64,000 nucleotides of DNA, from positions 5,333-69,332 of the forward strand of contig JAHEFF010000007.1 in assembly GCA_024640315.1 (NCBI GenBank), given 5' to 3'. Under the pieces are notes generated by a model. The model made no database searches, was not told the origin of the DNA, and saw only the letters and a list, made by a program, of their open reading frames with translations. Below are positions 27,164-35,772 of the stretch, one piece after another. The DNA is from Woeseiaceae bacterium (GTDB lineage Bacteria > Pseudomonadota > Gammaproteobacteria > Steroidobacterales > Woeseiaceae). The first letter of the stretch is position 1. Each line of letters opens with the position of its first letter. The translations under genes and the position numbers were made by a program.

Positions 27164-29482
27164 TCAGTTCCTTAGCGGGCTGCCGTACTCGAGCATGTGT
27201 GTAATGCGCGCGCGGGTCTCGGGCGTCTGCGCCAGCGTCACAAAGGCTTTACGTTCCAGGTCCAGCAGGTCCTGTTCTGCCATTTCCGTCCCGGCGTCGA
27301 TGTCTCCACCCGTGACGATCATGGCAATCTGCGAGCCCGTCGTAACGTCATGCGGTGTCAGTCGACCTTTCGCCCGGGCCTTCTCCAGCCAGGCATCCAT
27401 TTCCTGCCGTGCTTCCCGTCCTGGCATGACCAGGGAACCTCTTGCTGATGGCTTACGGGAAGACGTCATTGAAAGCGCGGCTTTTGTAGCGGTATCGAGC
27501 AACCGGTCGCGATTCATGACGTACTCATCCACACCGCTGCGAAACAAGGCAAGCGGCTCGGCTTCAAGCGGTGAGCGCGCGGTCCTGCCGTAGCCCACAT
27601 TCATGAATGCCTGCCAGGCGCCCTTCGTCACGTCGCCTTCTCGTTCAGACCAGCGATAGACCATCTCCTTCACGCCACCACCACCTGGCACAACACCGAC
27701 CAGCGATTCGACAAGACCCGTCACGGAGTTCGCATGGAAGATGACTTTGCTGCAATGCAGGACAACCTCGAAACCGCCACCGAGAGACAGGCCGGATGGC
27801 GCTGCAACGACGGGAATGGGTGCATCACGAAGAGAAAGAACCGTCTGCTGGAAATGATCGAGAAAGCTGTCGATGCCATCCATGTCATCACGGACGATGA
27901 AATCGAGCACTCTTTCGAGGTTGACGCCGCAGGAAAAATGCTGCGCGTCATTGTGAATGATCAGCGCCTTGCAGTTGTCAGTCGCGTGTTTCACTGCGCC
28001 TGCAATCAATTCCATGGATTCGCCGTCCAGCGTATTCGCCTTGCTGTGGAACTCGACGAGTCCCACCTCACCGGGCAACGTGAAATAGCTCGCTACCTTG
28101 TTTTCCAGAACCGGCGACAAGGTTCTTCGCATTTCGCTGAAGCGGGTGACGCCCGGCACTCGGTCGAGATTCCGGTAACTGCCATCGGCAAGCAGGTATT
28201 GAAGCTTGCCACCGTGCACCCGGTAGAAGGTCTTGCCCGCCGCTGCAGCAAGAAACGCGGGTACCGACCGGCCTTCGTTTTTGAGGCGATCGATGAAAAG
28301 ATCCACGCCAACCGCATCGATCATTTCGAAAGGCCCCTGAATCCAGTTATAGCCGAGCTTCATCGCGTCATCGACTGCAACCAGCGATTCGTTGACATCG
28401 GGTACGAGCTCAGCCGCATAACAAAGGGTGTTCGACAGAATGTCCCAGGCGTACTGACCATAAACGCCGTCATCTTCGAGAAGCAGCGTGAAGTCGCTGG
28501 CGGCTTCCGCATCGAGGGCTACCCGGGGCTTTTCCGGTTCGGCCTCACGGTAACCAAAGGTCTCGAAATCCAGCGCTTCCCTGCTGCCGTCGGCACTCAC
28601 ACGATAGAAACCACCCTGCGTTCCTTTATTGCCTATAAAGCCCTCGTCGATCATGCGCGTCATCAACGGAATCTCCGCCGCCACTTTGTGGAACGCGTCC
28701 TCTGGCGGAAGAATCGAAACGAGGCTTTTGGCGACGTCACTCATGAGGTCGATGCCGATCAGGTCGTACAGGCCGAACACGCCCGTTTTCGGTATACCCA
28801 TCGGCCTGCCAAAAATCGCATCGGCCTCCTCGGGCTTCAGCCCGAGGCGGAAAGCGGTATGGAGTGCGGTCTGGATCGCGAAAACGCCGACCCGATTACC
28901 GAGAAAACCCGGCGTATCGTTACAAACAACGATGCCTTTGCCCATACGCTCGTCGTTGAACTGCTCCAGGCAATCAATGACTTCCTGCTTCGTGCTTTTG
29001 CCACGAACGAGCTCGAGCAGCCGCATGTAACGGACCGGATTGAAAAAATGCGTAATGGCGAATTCGGCACGGAAATCCTGCGGCATGCCATCGACCAGCA
29101 GCGAAATTGGGATCGTGGATGTGTTGGACGAAACGATTGAGCCACGTTTGCGCACGGCATCAATCCTCCGGTACAGATCCTTCTTGATATCCAGGCGCTC
29201 TACGACGGCCTCCGCAATCCAGTCGACAGCGCCGAGTTTTTGCAGGTCGTCCTCGATATTGCCGATCGTGATGCGTTCCAGGTTGTCCTTGTGCAGAAGC
29301 CCCGGCTGGTTTTCGTCGAGCAACCGCTCAATGGCGCGCTCACAAACGGCGTTTCGACGCTCGCCGTCCGCAGGCAAATCCAGCAGGAGAACGTCGACAC
29401 CGGCATTGGCCAGCTGCCCGGCGATACCCAGTCCCATTGTGCCCGCGCCGATCACGGCGGCGCTGTTGATTTGGTAGCTCAT
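27164..29482 (-). CDS. FadN-like 3-hydroxyacyl-CoA dehydrogenase/enoyl-CoA hydratase
   Basis: 772 residues with the domain order opposite to FadB. The NAD-binding dehydrogenase comes first (AAVIGAGTMGLGIAGQLANA, then THFFNPVRYMRLLELVRG and NDTPGFLGNRVGVFA), and the crotonase domain is at the C-terminus (SGLSLGGGFEVVLHC and GLVESLVGVVPGGGGVKEM). Both crotonase Glu residues are present. This layout matches Bacillus FadN and its proteobacterial relatives, which act in beta-oxidation together with a thiolase and an acyl-CoA dehydrogenase. Neither partner is in the window. It starts three bases after the alpha/beta hydrolase stop. Confidence 0.92.
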   Translation of the reverse strand: MSYQINSAAVIGAGTMGLGIAGQLANAGVDVLLLDLPADGERRNAVCERAIERLLDENQPGLLHKDNLERITIGNIEDDLQKLGAVDWIAEAVVERLDIKKDLYRRIDAVRKRGSIVSSNTSTIPISLLVDGMPQDFRAEFAITHFFNPVRYMRLLELVRGKSTKQEVIDCLEQFNDERMGKGIVVCNDTPGFLGNRVGVFAIQTALHTAFRLGLKPEEADAIFGRPMGIPKTGVFGLYDLIGIDLMSDVAKSLVSILPPEDAFHKVAAEIPLMTRMIDEGFIGNKGTQGGFYRVSADGSREALDFETFGYREAEPEKPRVALDAEAASDFTLLLEDDGVYGQYAWDILSNTLCYAAELVPDVNESLVAVDDAMKLGYNWIQGPFEMIDAVGVDLFIDRLKNEGRSVPAFLAAAAGKTFYRVHGGKLQYLLADGSYRNLDRVPGVTRFSEMRRTLSPVLENKVASYFTLPGEVGLVEFHSKANTLDGESMELIAGAVKHATDNCKALIIHNDAQHFSCGVNLERVLDFIVRDDMDGIDSFLDHFQQTVLSLRDAPIPVVAAPSGLSLGGGFEVVLHCSKVIFHANSVTGLVESLVGVVPGGGGVKEMVYRWSEREGDVTKGAWQAFMNVGYGRTARSPLEAEPLALFRSGVDEYVMNRDRLLDTATKAALSMTSSRKPSARGSLVMPGREARQEMDAWLEKARAKGRLTPHDVTTGSQIAMIVTGGDIDAGTEMAEQDLLDLERKAFVTLAQTPETRARITHMLEYGSPLRN

Positions 29483-29485
29483 GCT

Positions 29486-30292
29486 CTACGCCGGGTTATG
29501 GCTGAAAATAAAATCTCTGAGCAGCATTCTGCATTGGTCCGGCGCTTCCTGGGGGACCATGTGACCGCTCTCTTCAATGATATGCAGTTCCGGTTCATTG
29601 AGAAACTTGACGAGTTCCATGCCAGCCTTGCGTGGCGCCATTCGATCCTTGCCTGCGAGAATCACCTGCCTTGGGCAATTGATCGCTGCAGCAGCCTGTT
29701 TCCCGTTCTGATAGGCGTTGCAGGCCTTGAGATCGGTCGCGAGCTCATTGGGCACATTGCCGCGCATTACCTTGCGCCCACCCGCAACCATTGAATTGCC
29801 GGGAATCGGTCCCTGGTGCAGGTGACCTGCGGGGCCGAAGCCCCAGGAAAGCATCATCGCAATCGCGGCTTCCGGATTATTCTCGGCCGCATCGATCAAC
29901 GCATCATTCACCGGTGTCGCAAGGCCGCTGGCTATAAATGAAACGCTCCTGAGCCGGTCTTTGAAACGCGACGCGTATTCCAGGGCTACCAGGCAGCCTT
30001 GCGAATGAGCGACCAAAGAAATGTTCTGTACGTCCAGTGCCTCGACAACATCATGAAGCCAGTCCGCCATGCCCTCTATTGACGCCAGCGGCGGTCCGTC
30101 GGAATTGGTGTGTCCGGGGTAGTCGAGTACGAGGACACTGTATTGGCGAAACGCAAAAAAGCGCGACTGCAGACTCCAGAACGTGTGATCCAGCCCGCTC
30201 CCGTGAAGGAATATAACGGTCGGTAACTGATTGTTGAATGCCTTTCCGCCGGTTGAGGCAAAGGCCTGTTTGCCATTCACCTCGAAATACAT
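29486..30292 (-). CDS. Alpha/beta hydrolase
   Basis: 268 residues of the alpha/beta hydrolase fold. The oxyanion segment is FLHGSGLDHTFWS, the nucleophile elbow is LVAHSQGCLVALE (Ser in AHSQG), and the late catalytic His is in IIEESGHMVPQEAP. The acidic member is probably in ILAGKDRMAP. No signal peptide is seen. The reaction could be hydrolysis of an ester, a thioester or a ring-cleavage product; sequence alone does not say. It is packed between metY and the fadN-like gene with gaps of two to three bases, so it is co-transcribed with both. Confidence 0.88.
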   Translation of the reverse strand: MYFEVNGKQAFASTGGKAFNNQLPTVIFLHGSGLDHTFWSLQSRFFAFRQYSVLVLDYPGHTNSDGPPLASIEGMADWLHDVVEALDVQNISLVAHSQGCLVALEYASRFKDRLRSVSFIASGLATPVNDALIDAAENNPEAAIAMMLSWGFGPAGHLHQGPIPGNSMVAGGRKVMRGNVPNELATDLKACNAYQNGKQAAAAINCPRQVILAGKDRMAPRKAGMELVKFLNEPELHIIEESGHMVPQEAPDQCRMLLRDFIFSHNPA

Positions 30293-30294
30293 AC

Positions 30295-31593
30295 TCAGGC
30301 ACCCGACACTTTTTTGGCGGCGCGGAAACCGGTTTCGAAATCTGCCTGGATGTCCCTGACATCCTCGAGACCAACCGACAGCCGGATCATGTCCTCCGTG
30401 ATACCGGCCGCGACAAGCGCCTCGGCATCGATGCGGGAATGCGTTGTCGTTGCCGGGTGAATGATCAGCGTTTTGGCATCACCGACATTCGCCAGGTGCG
30501 ACGCGAGCTCGACGTTTTCGATGAAGGCCTTACCCGCGTCCCGGCCGCCCTTGACGCCGAAGCTTAAAATCGAGCCGGCGCCCTTAGGCAGATATTTTTT
30601 GGCCAGTTCGTGGCTGGAATGCGTCGGCATGCTCGGATGGCTTACCCACGACACCCGGTCATGGTTCGACAGGTACTCGAGCATCTTTTCCGTATTCGAA
30701 CGATGCTTTTCCATGCGCAGTGACAGGGTCTCGATGCCTTGCAACAAGAGGAATGCATTCATCGGCGCCATCGACGGTCCAATGTCGCGCATCGCTTCGG
30801 CGCGAATCCGGGTTGCGAAGGCGCTTGGGCCAAACTCTTCCCAAAGGTTGATGCCCTGGAATGGTGCGTAGGGTTCCGTGATTGTCGGGTACTTGTCGGT
30901 CGCGCCCCAGTCAAAATTGCCACCGTCGACGACGACGCCACCGATTGCGGTGCCATGGCCGCCCATCCATTTCGTTACCGAATGTATGGTGATATTTGCA
31001 CCATAGTCGAAGCAACGGCAGAGGTAGGGCGTATTGAACGTGGCATCCACCATAAAGGGAACATGGTGCTCGGCGCCGATGGCTGCAATGGCCTCGAGAT
31101 CGAGAATGTCCAATCCGGGATTGCCGATGAGCTCGCCATAGATCAGCCGTGTATTGTCCTGGATCGCGTTCCTGAAACCATCCGTATCGGTTGGATCGAC
31201 AAACGTCGCGGTAATACCGAAGCGCGGCAGCGTATTCTTCATCAGGCTGATATTGCCGCCGTACATTTGCGACGATGCAACGATGTGATCGCCCTGGCTC
31301 AGGATAGCCGTAATCGCGCAGAACGTGGCGGCCATTCCGGACGAGGTGCACACTGCAGCTGAACCGCCCTCAAGCGCGGCGATGCGTTGTTCGAGAACGC
31401 CGACAGTCGGATTCGTGATGCGCGAATAGGCGTGTCCGCCGCGCTCGAGATTGAATATCGAGGAGGCGGTATCAGTATCCGGGAATACGTAGGATGTCGT
31501 CTGGTAGATTGGCGTGGCGCGCGCGCCGAATTCCTTGTCTACTGTCTGGCCTGCGTGCAGGCTCAACGTATCGAAGTTGAAGAAATCTGACAT
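30295..31593 (-). CDS. metY: O-acetylhomoserine sulfhydrylase
   Basis: 432 residues, the length of MetY rather than the shorter MetB/MetC enzymes. Visible elements are LSLHAGQTVDKEFGAR, the PLP phosphate region SRITNPTVGVLEQRIAALEG, and the Schiff-base lysine in HSVTKWMGGHGTAIGGVVVD. The enzyme forms homocysteine from O-acetylhomoserine and sulfide in the cytoplasm. It lies 19 bp downstream of a second PLP enzyme of the same superfamily, and metA lies further upstream on the same strand, so the local cluster covers homoserine activation and sulfur transfer. Confidence 0.93.
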   Translation of the reverse strand: MSDFFNFDTLSLHAGQTVDKEFGARATPIYQTTSYVFPDTDTASSIFNLERGGHAYSRITNPTVGVLEQRIAALEGGSAAVCTSSGMAATFCAITAILSQGDHIVASSQMYGGNISLMKNTLPRFGITATFVDPTDTDGFRNAIQDNTRLIYGELIGNPGLDILDLEAIAAIGAEHHVPFMVDATFNTPYLCRCFDYGANITIHSVTKWMGGHGTAIGGVVVDGGNFDWGATDKYPTITEPYAPFQGINLWEEFGPSAFATRIRAEAMRDIGPSMAPMNAFLLLQGIETLSLRMEKHRSNTEKMLEYLSNHDRVSWVSHPSMPTHSSHELAKKYLPKGAGSILSFGVKGGRDAGKAFIENVELASHLANVGDAKTLIIHPATTTHSRIDAEALVAAGITEDMIRLSVGLEDVRDIQADFETGFRAAKKVSGA

Positions 31594-31612
31594 CGGCTGC
31601 TCCCGGTTGGGT

Positions 31613-32764
31613 TCAGACCTGCTTGAGCGCTTTTTCCAGTGCGCCGATCAGGTCCTCTTCATCTTCCAGGCCGACAGACAGGCGAACGAGGCCGTCAATG
31701 ATGCCCACACGTTTGCGTTCGGCTTCCTCGACATCCGCGTGTGTCATTGTGACCGGGTGGGTAATCAGTGATTCGACCGAGCCCAGGTTCTCCGCCAGCG
31801 TCCAGACATCGATGGTGTCCATCAGTTTCTTGCCGGCAGTAAGGCCGCCTTTGACCTCGAACCAGAGCATTGCGCCGTAGCCACTTGCCTGCCTGCTTGA
31901 GAGTTCATGCTGTGCGAAAGACTTGAGTCCGGGATAGCAAACCTGCTCGACTTTCGGGTGCGCTTCCAGGTACTCGGCGATGGCCATCGCATTCGCCGAC
32001 TGCTGGTCCATACGAACGGACAATGTCTTGCATCCCTGCAGAGTCAGCCAGGCGACCTGCGGCGACATGATGCTGCCGGTGCTGTTCTGGATAAAGCGAA
32101 CTTTTTCGGCCAACTCGGCGGTCTTGCTGATGACCGCTCCGCCAACCGTCGCATTGTGGCCGTCCATGTATTTGGTCGTGCTGTGGATTGACAGGTCTGC
32201 GCCAAGCTCGAATGGCCGCTGGTAATAAGGGGTCAGGAACGTATTGTCCACGGCATGTATTGCGCCGGCTTTTTTCGCCACTTCGGATATTGCCGCAATG
32301 TCGGAGCACTTCATTGTCGGGTTCGCCGGCGTTTCCGTCAGGATCAACGCTGTGTTGTCCCTTACCGACGACGCGACGTCGTCCGTGTTGGAGCCGTCCG
32401 CAAACGTGAAGTCGATACCGAACCTGCTCAGTACCTTCGTGCAGAGGCGATACGTTCCGCCATACGCCACATCCGAAATGATCGCGTGGTCGCCCGCATT
32501 CAGGAATGCGAGCATTGTTCCGGTCACGGCGCTCATGCCTGTGCCGAAGGTTGCACAGTCGGCACCGCCTTCAAGGTCTGCGAGCTTCGCTTCCAGGGCC
32601 CGAACCGTGGGATTGCCTGAGCGTGAGTAGGAGAATCCCTTGCTCAGGTATTCGTCTACCGACGGCTGGACAAAGGTCGTGGACTGGTAAATCGGGGTAA
32701 GAATCGCGCCGGTCGTCGGATCCGGTGTGACGCCTGCATGAATCTGTCTGGTACGGAAACCCAT
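31613..32764 (-). CDS. Cystathionine gamma-synthase/lyase family PLP enzyme
   Basis: 383 residues from the ATG at 32764; an ATG two codons earlier (32770) is also possible, but AAGGA is better spaced for the later one. The family pattern is clear: TRQIHAGVTPDPTTGAILTP, SRSGNPTVRALEAKLADLEG, and the PLP lysine in HSTTKYMDGHNATVGGAV. The C-terminal RLSVGLEDEEDLIGALEKAL is typical. It may make cystathionine from cysteine and activated homoserine, or cleave it; family members are hard to separate by sequence. It sits between metA and metY, which favours a biosynthetic role. Confidence 0.9.
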   Translation of the reverse strand: MGFRTRQIHAGVTPDPTTGAILTPIYQSTTFVQPSVDEYLSKGFSYSRSGNPTVRALEAKLADLEGGADCATFGTGMSAVTGTMLAFLNAGDHAIISDVAYGGTYRLCTKVLSRFGIDFTFADGSNTDDVASSVRDNTALILTETPANPTMKCSDIAAISEVAKKAGAIHAVDNTFLTPYYQRPFELGADLSIHSTTKYMDGHNATVGGAVISKTAELAEKVRFIQNSTGSIMSPQVAWLTLQGCKTLSVRMDQQSANAMAIAEYLEAHPKVEQVCYPGLKSFAQHELSSRQASGYGAMLWFEVKGGLTAGKKLMDTIDVWTLAENLGSVESLITHPVTMTHADVEEAERKRVGIIDGLVRLSVGLEDEEDLIGALEKALKQV

Positions 32765-32873
32765 GTGCATTATTCCTTGGTCTGTTAAGCAGAGTTTTGC
32801 CCCATCCGGGGTCCCAGATCATACACGGAACCCGATATAGGATGGACCTTCGTCCCACAAGCTGAACCCGGTG

Positions 32874-33944
32874 TCAGCCCTTCAGTTGCAAAGGGTCGTC
32901 CGGATCAACGCCGGGCATGAATTGTTCTTTGCGGTCGAGGTTGGTGAGCCTGTAAACGAGCCCCAGCCAGTTGTTCACAATGGCTTTGCCGGTGTCGCCC
33001 CAGGTGTTGTCGACCAGCGCCTCGAGTTCCGCGTCCGGAAACGGGGGCAGATCGGCTCCCCGGGCCGCCGCCTTCTCCGCCCGATGGAAATACTGTTTCG
33101 CGACCTCACCAGCTTGCGGTGAAAAATAATTCTCCGGATAGCGCGGCCCATGCTCCCGCTCGCCTTTGAAAAAGCGAATGACCTCTCGCTTGTACTCTTT
33201 CAATAGACTGATTGCGTCGTACTCCGGGTGTCCCTGGAAGTAAACGATGCGCAGCAGGTCGGGACTGACTGCAAGGTGCACACCCGCGTCGTCGCTCTCC
33301 ACCAGTACGACAAGCCCCGCATCCTCAAGCTGTGCCTTCGTGACTTCGTTATATCGTGAATGCGGCGCATCGAACCTGGTATTGACGTCACGCATGAGCG
33401 GATGGCCTGGCTGGCTGATCTTGTGGCTGAAAACACCCCACTTCTTGGTGGCCATACGGGACCTGCTGATTCCATGATGATGTTTGACCACGGCATGCGT
33501 CGCGAGGCAGGAGCAAAGAACGGACGCGACATTATTCTCCGCCCAGCTAACGACCTCCATCAGTGGGTCCCAGAAGTCCTCTCGTTCCAGATCGGGGTTG
33601 GTGACGTTGGCGCCGGTGATGATCAGGGCGTCCAGGCCCTGACTAGCCAGGTCCTCGAAATTGAAGTAGTGCTCTTTAATATGTGCTTCGGCTTTTTCGC
33701 CGCGATTGAGCTCGGGTAACGAAAACGGATAAACATAGAACTGCGCAATCTGATTGCTGGCGCCGACGAATCGAATGAACTGCTGCTCCGTCGCTGTAAG
33801 GGCCGCGTCGGGCATCATGTTCAGAAATCCGATATGCAGCTCACGGATGTCCTGCCTGGTAGCCCGATCGAGAGACAAAACGAGCTCGCCACCGCTTTGC
33901 AGGAGCTTGAATGTTGGCAAATCATTGTGGGCGACGAGAGGCAT
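32874..33944 (-). CDS. metA: Homoserine O-acyltransferase (MetA family)
   Basis: 356 residues from the ATG at 33944. The longer frame to 34307 runs into the divergent gene and is not MetA-like. Conserved parts are IGFLNMMPDAALTATEQQFI, the active-site Cys (Cys146, SVLCSCLATHAV) and the catalytic His-Glu motif YFQGHPEYDA. The residue matching E. coli Gly111, where Gly correlates with succinyl-CoA and Glu with acetyl-CoA use, is Thr115 (TGANVTNPDLE), so the acyl donor is uncertain. The enzyme activates homoserine for methionine synthesis. A MetY homologue downstream suggests O-acetylhomoserine is made. Confidence 0.9.
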   Translation of the reverse strand: MPLVAHNDLPTFKLLQSGGELVLSLDRATRQDIRELHIGFLNMMPDAALTATEQQFIRFVGASNQIAQFYVYPFSLPELNRGEKAEAHIKEHYFNFEDLASQGLDALIITGANVTNPDLEREDFWDPLMEVVSWAENNVASVLCSCLATHAVVKHHHGISRSRMATKKWGVFSHKISQPGHPLMRDVNTRFDAPHSRYNEVTKAQLEDAGLVVLVESDDAGVHLAVSPDLLRIVYFQGHPEYDAISLLKEYKREVIRFFKGEREHGPRYPENYFSPQAGEVAKQYFHRAEKAAARGADLPPFPDAELEALVDNTWGDTGKAIVNNWLGLVYRLTNLDRKEQFMPGVDPDDPLQLKG

Positions 33945-33951
33945 ATTGGTT

Positions 33952-33980
33952 TTATTGTCCGCAGTCGTTGGGCACAATAA
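33952..33980. promoter_or_regulatory. Candidate operator between metA and the divergent amidohydrolase
   Basis: TTATTGT (33952-33958) and ACAATAA (33974-33980) form a perfect 7-bp inverted repeat with a 15-bp spacer in a 73-bp divergent region. It does not resemble a MetJ box. Which gene it controls is unknown. Confidence 0.3.
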
Positions 33981-34017
33981 TACAACGCAAATAAGAAATC
34001 GGGTGACAGGAATGAAA

Positions 34018-35772
34018 ATGGGTCGGTCAGTTCTTTTGAGATTGCCTTCGCCGCTGTTCATCGCCCTGATTCTGTCCGCATGTGGAAAGCAGGAGCCTGC
34101 TGCGACCGCCCCGGATTTCGTTTTCATCAACGCCCGCGTTGTTACGATGGATGCCGGCGACACCATCGCAGAGGCTGTGGCCATCACCGGCAATGTCATT
34201 ACCTCGGTTGGCACGTCAGCGGAGATCAGCCAGCTGGCAGGGCCGGGGACCGAGACCATCGACCTTGGGGGCAATACGGTTTCCCCCGGCCTGATCGATA
34301 CCCACAATCATTTCGCCTGGGGTGCTCTCGACGGGAGTTCTTCGCTTAACATCGAGTACCCGGCGGTTACCAGCATCGAGGACATTCGTGAGCAGGTCCG
34401 GTTGACTGCCGCCAACCTGGAGCCGGGTGAGTGGATTATCGGCTCAAAGTGGGACGCGGGAAAACTGACGGACGGGCGCGATATGGTCGCGGCCGATCTC
34501 GATGATGTAACGCCGGATAATCCGGTGTGGCTGCTCCACACTTCCGCCCATTACGGGGTTGCCAACTCCGTGGCGCTGGAAATCGCCGGCATCGACACGG
34601 AAACCCCGGATCCGGACGGTGGTGTCATTGTGCGCGACGATGATGGCAAGCCCACCGGAGTACTGACCGACCAGGCTATGGGCCTGATCTCCAGCGTGAC
34701 ACCAGCGGTGACGACGGAAGACTTCGCCAGCGCGATTTCGGCACAGGTCACCCTTCTCAACCAGGAAGGGATTACCACCATCAAGGATCCAGAGATCGAT
34801 CAGCGGCACTGGGACGCCTACGAAGCGGTGCTGGCGGAGGGCTCCCTGAGTGTTCGCGTATTCACGCTCTGGCGTGTGCCGGATACGATGGCTGAAGCGC
34901 GGGAACTGTTACAGCGTATAGCCCCGATTACGGACCCCCGCGGCGACAGTGCCGGCGCAGGGCTTATTTCGGGGGGCGTCAAAATCTACATTGATGGCAG
35001 CGGCACCGCCCGTACGGCCTGGATGTACGAGGACTGGAACGAAAACTTCACAGATATCGATGAGGGTAATACCGGCCTGACCTACCTCGAACCGAACCTG
35101 TTGTTCGACCAGGTCAGGTTGTTTCACGATGCCGGTATCCATATCGGCACGCACGCAATCGGCGATCGTGCCATCGACTTCATTATGGATGCCTACGACC
35201 GGGTACTTGCTGACAATCCGCTGGCAGGGCTCCGGCACAGCATCATTCACTGCAATCTGCCGACCGATCACGCCATGGACCTTATGGTGAAACTTCAGGG
35301 CGAGTACGACGCGGCCTATCCTGAAGTGCAGCCGGCATTCCTCTGGTGGATTGGCGATGCCTATGCCGCCAATTTCGGTCCTGAACGAAGCCTGCGGGTT
35401 TTGCCGCTCAGAACATTCGAAGAACGCGGCATCAAATGGGCCGGAGCTTCTGATTTCGACGTGTCTCCGTACGCACCTCGTTATGCATTGTGGGCGGCAG
35501 CGACGCGAGAGACGATGCTCGGCACTCACGGCAGCAATCCGTGGGGCACCGACGAGTCGGTATCCGTTCATGAAACCCTGCGCGCTTACACAGCGACGGC
35601 CGCGCGGCAGGTTTTTCTGGAGGACAAAGTCGGCTCCATTGAGGCAGGCAAGCTTGCCGACATCGTGGCCTGGGATCGCGACCTCTACGCGATTCCCGCA
35701 GCCGAGCTGAAAGAAGTGAGGCCTGCCATCACGCTGATGAACGGAGAGGTCGTCTATCGTGCAGAAAATTAG
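34018..35772 (+). CDS. Lipoprotein amidohydrolase of the amidohydrolase-3/YtcJ family
   Basis: 584 residues from the ATG at 34018, selected because AGGA lies six bases upstream; an ATG at 34012 is also in frame. A lipoprotein signal ends in the lipobox LILSAC. The amidohydrolase barrel motifs are GLIDTHNHFAWG (HxH), the mid-barrel GGVKIYIDGSGTART, HIGTHAIGDRAIDF, LRHSIIHCN and the late Asp region ASDFDVSPYAPRYAL, all as in YtcJ-type metal-dependent hydrolases. It should act in the periplasm on an amide or ester. It overlaps the following CehA-like gene by 14 bp. Confidence 0.9.
   Translation: MGRSVLLRLPSPLFIALILSACGKQEPAATAPDFVFINARVVTMDAGDTIAEAVAITGNVITSVGTSAEISQLAGPGTETIDLGGNTVSPGLIDTHNHFAWGALDGSSSLNIEYPAVTSIEDIREQVRLTAANLEPGEWIIGSKWDAGKLTDGRDMVAADLDDVTPDNPVWLLHTSAHYGVANSVALEIAGIDTETPDPDGGVIVRDDDGKPTGVLTDQAMGLISSVTPAVTTEDFASAISAQVTLLNQEGITTIKDPEIDQRHWDAYEAVLAEGSLSVRVFTLWRVPDTMAEARELLQRIAPITDPRGDSAGAGLISGGVKIYIDGSGTARTAWMYEDWNENFTDIDEGNTGLTYLEPNLLFDQVRLFHDAGIHIGTHAIGDRAIDFIMDAYDRVLADNPLAGLRHSIIHCNLPTDHAMDLMVKLQGEYDAAYPEVQPAFLWWIGDAYAANFGPERSLRVLPLRTFEERGIKWAGASDFDVSPYAPRYALWAAATRETMLGTHGSNPWGTDESVSVHETLRAYTATAARQVFLEDKVGSIEAGKLADIVAWDRDLYAIPAAELKEVRPAITLMNGEVVYRAEN

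Noticed and set aside
27734-29140. 468-codon plus-strand frame opposite the FadN-like gene
   Set aside because: The opposite strand encodes a complete enzyme with recognisable motifs; this frame has no domain character.
32771-32873. Possible SAM riboswitch upstream of the cystathionine synthase/lyase gene
   Set aside because: The 103-bp leader was checked because met genes often carry one, but I could not identify a conserved SAM riboswitch core. A covariance-model search would settle it.
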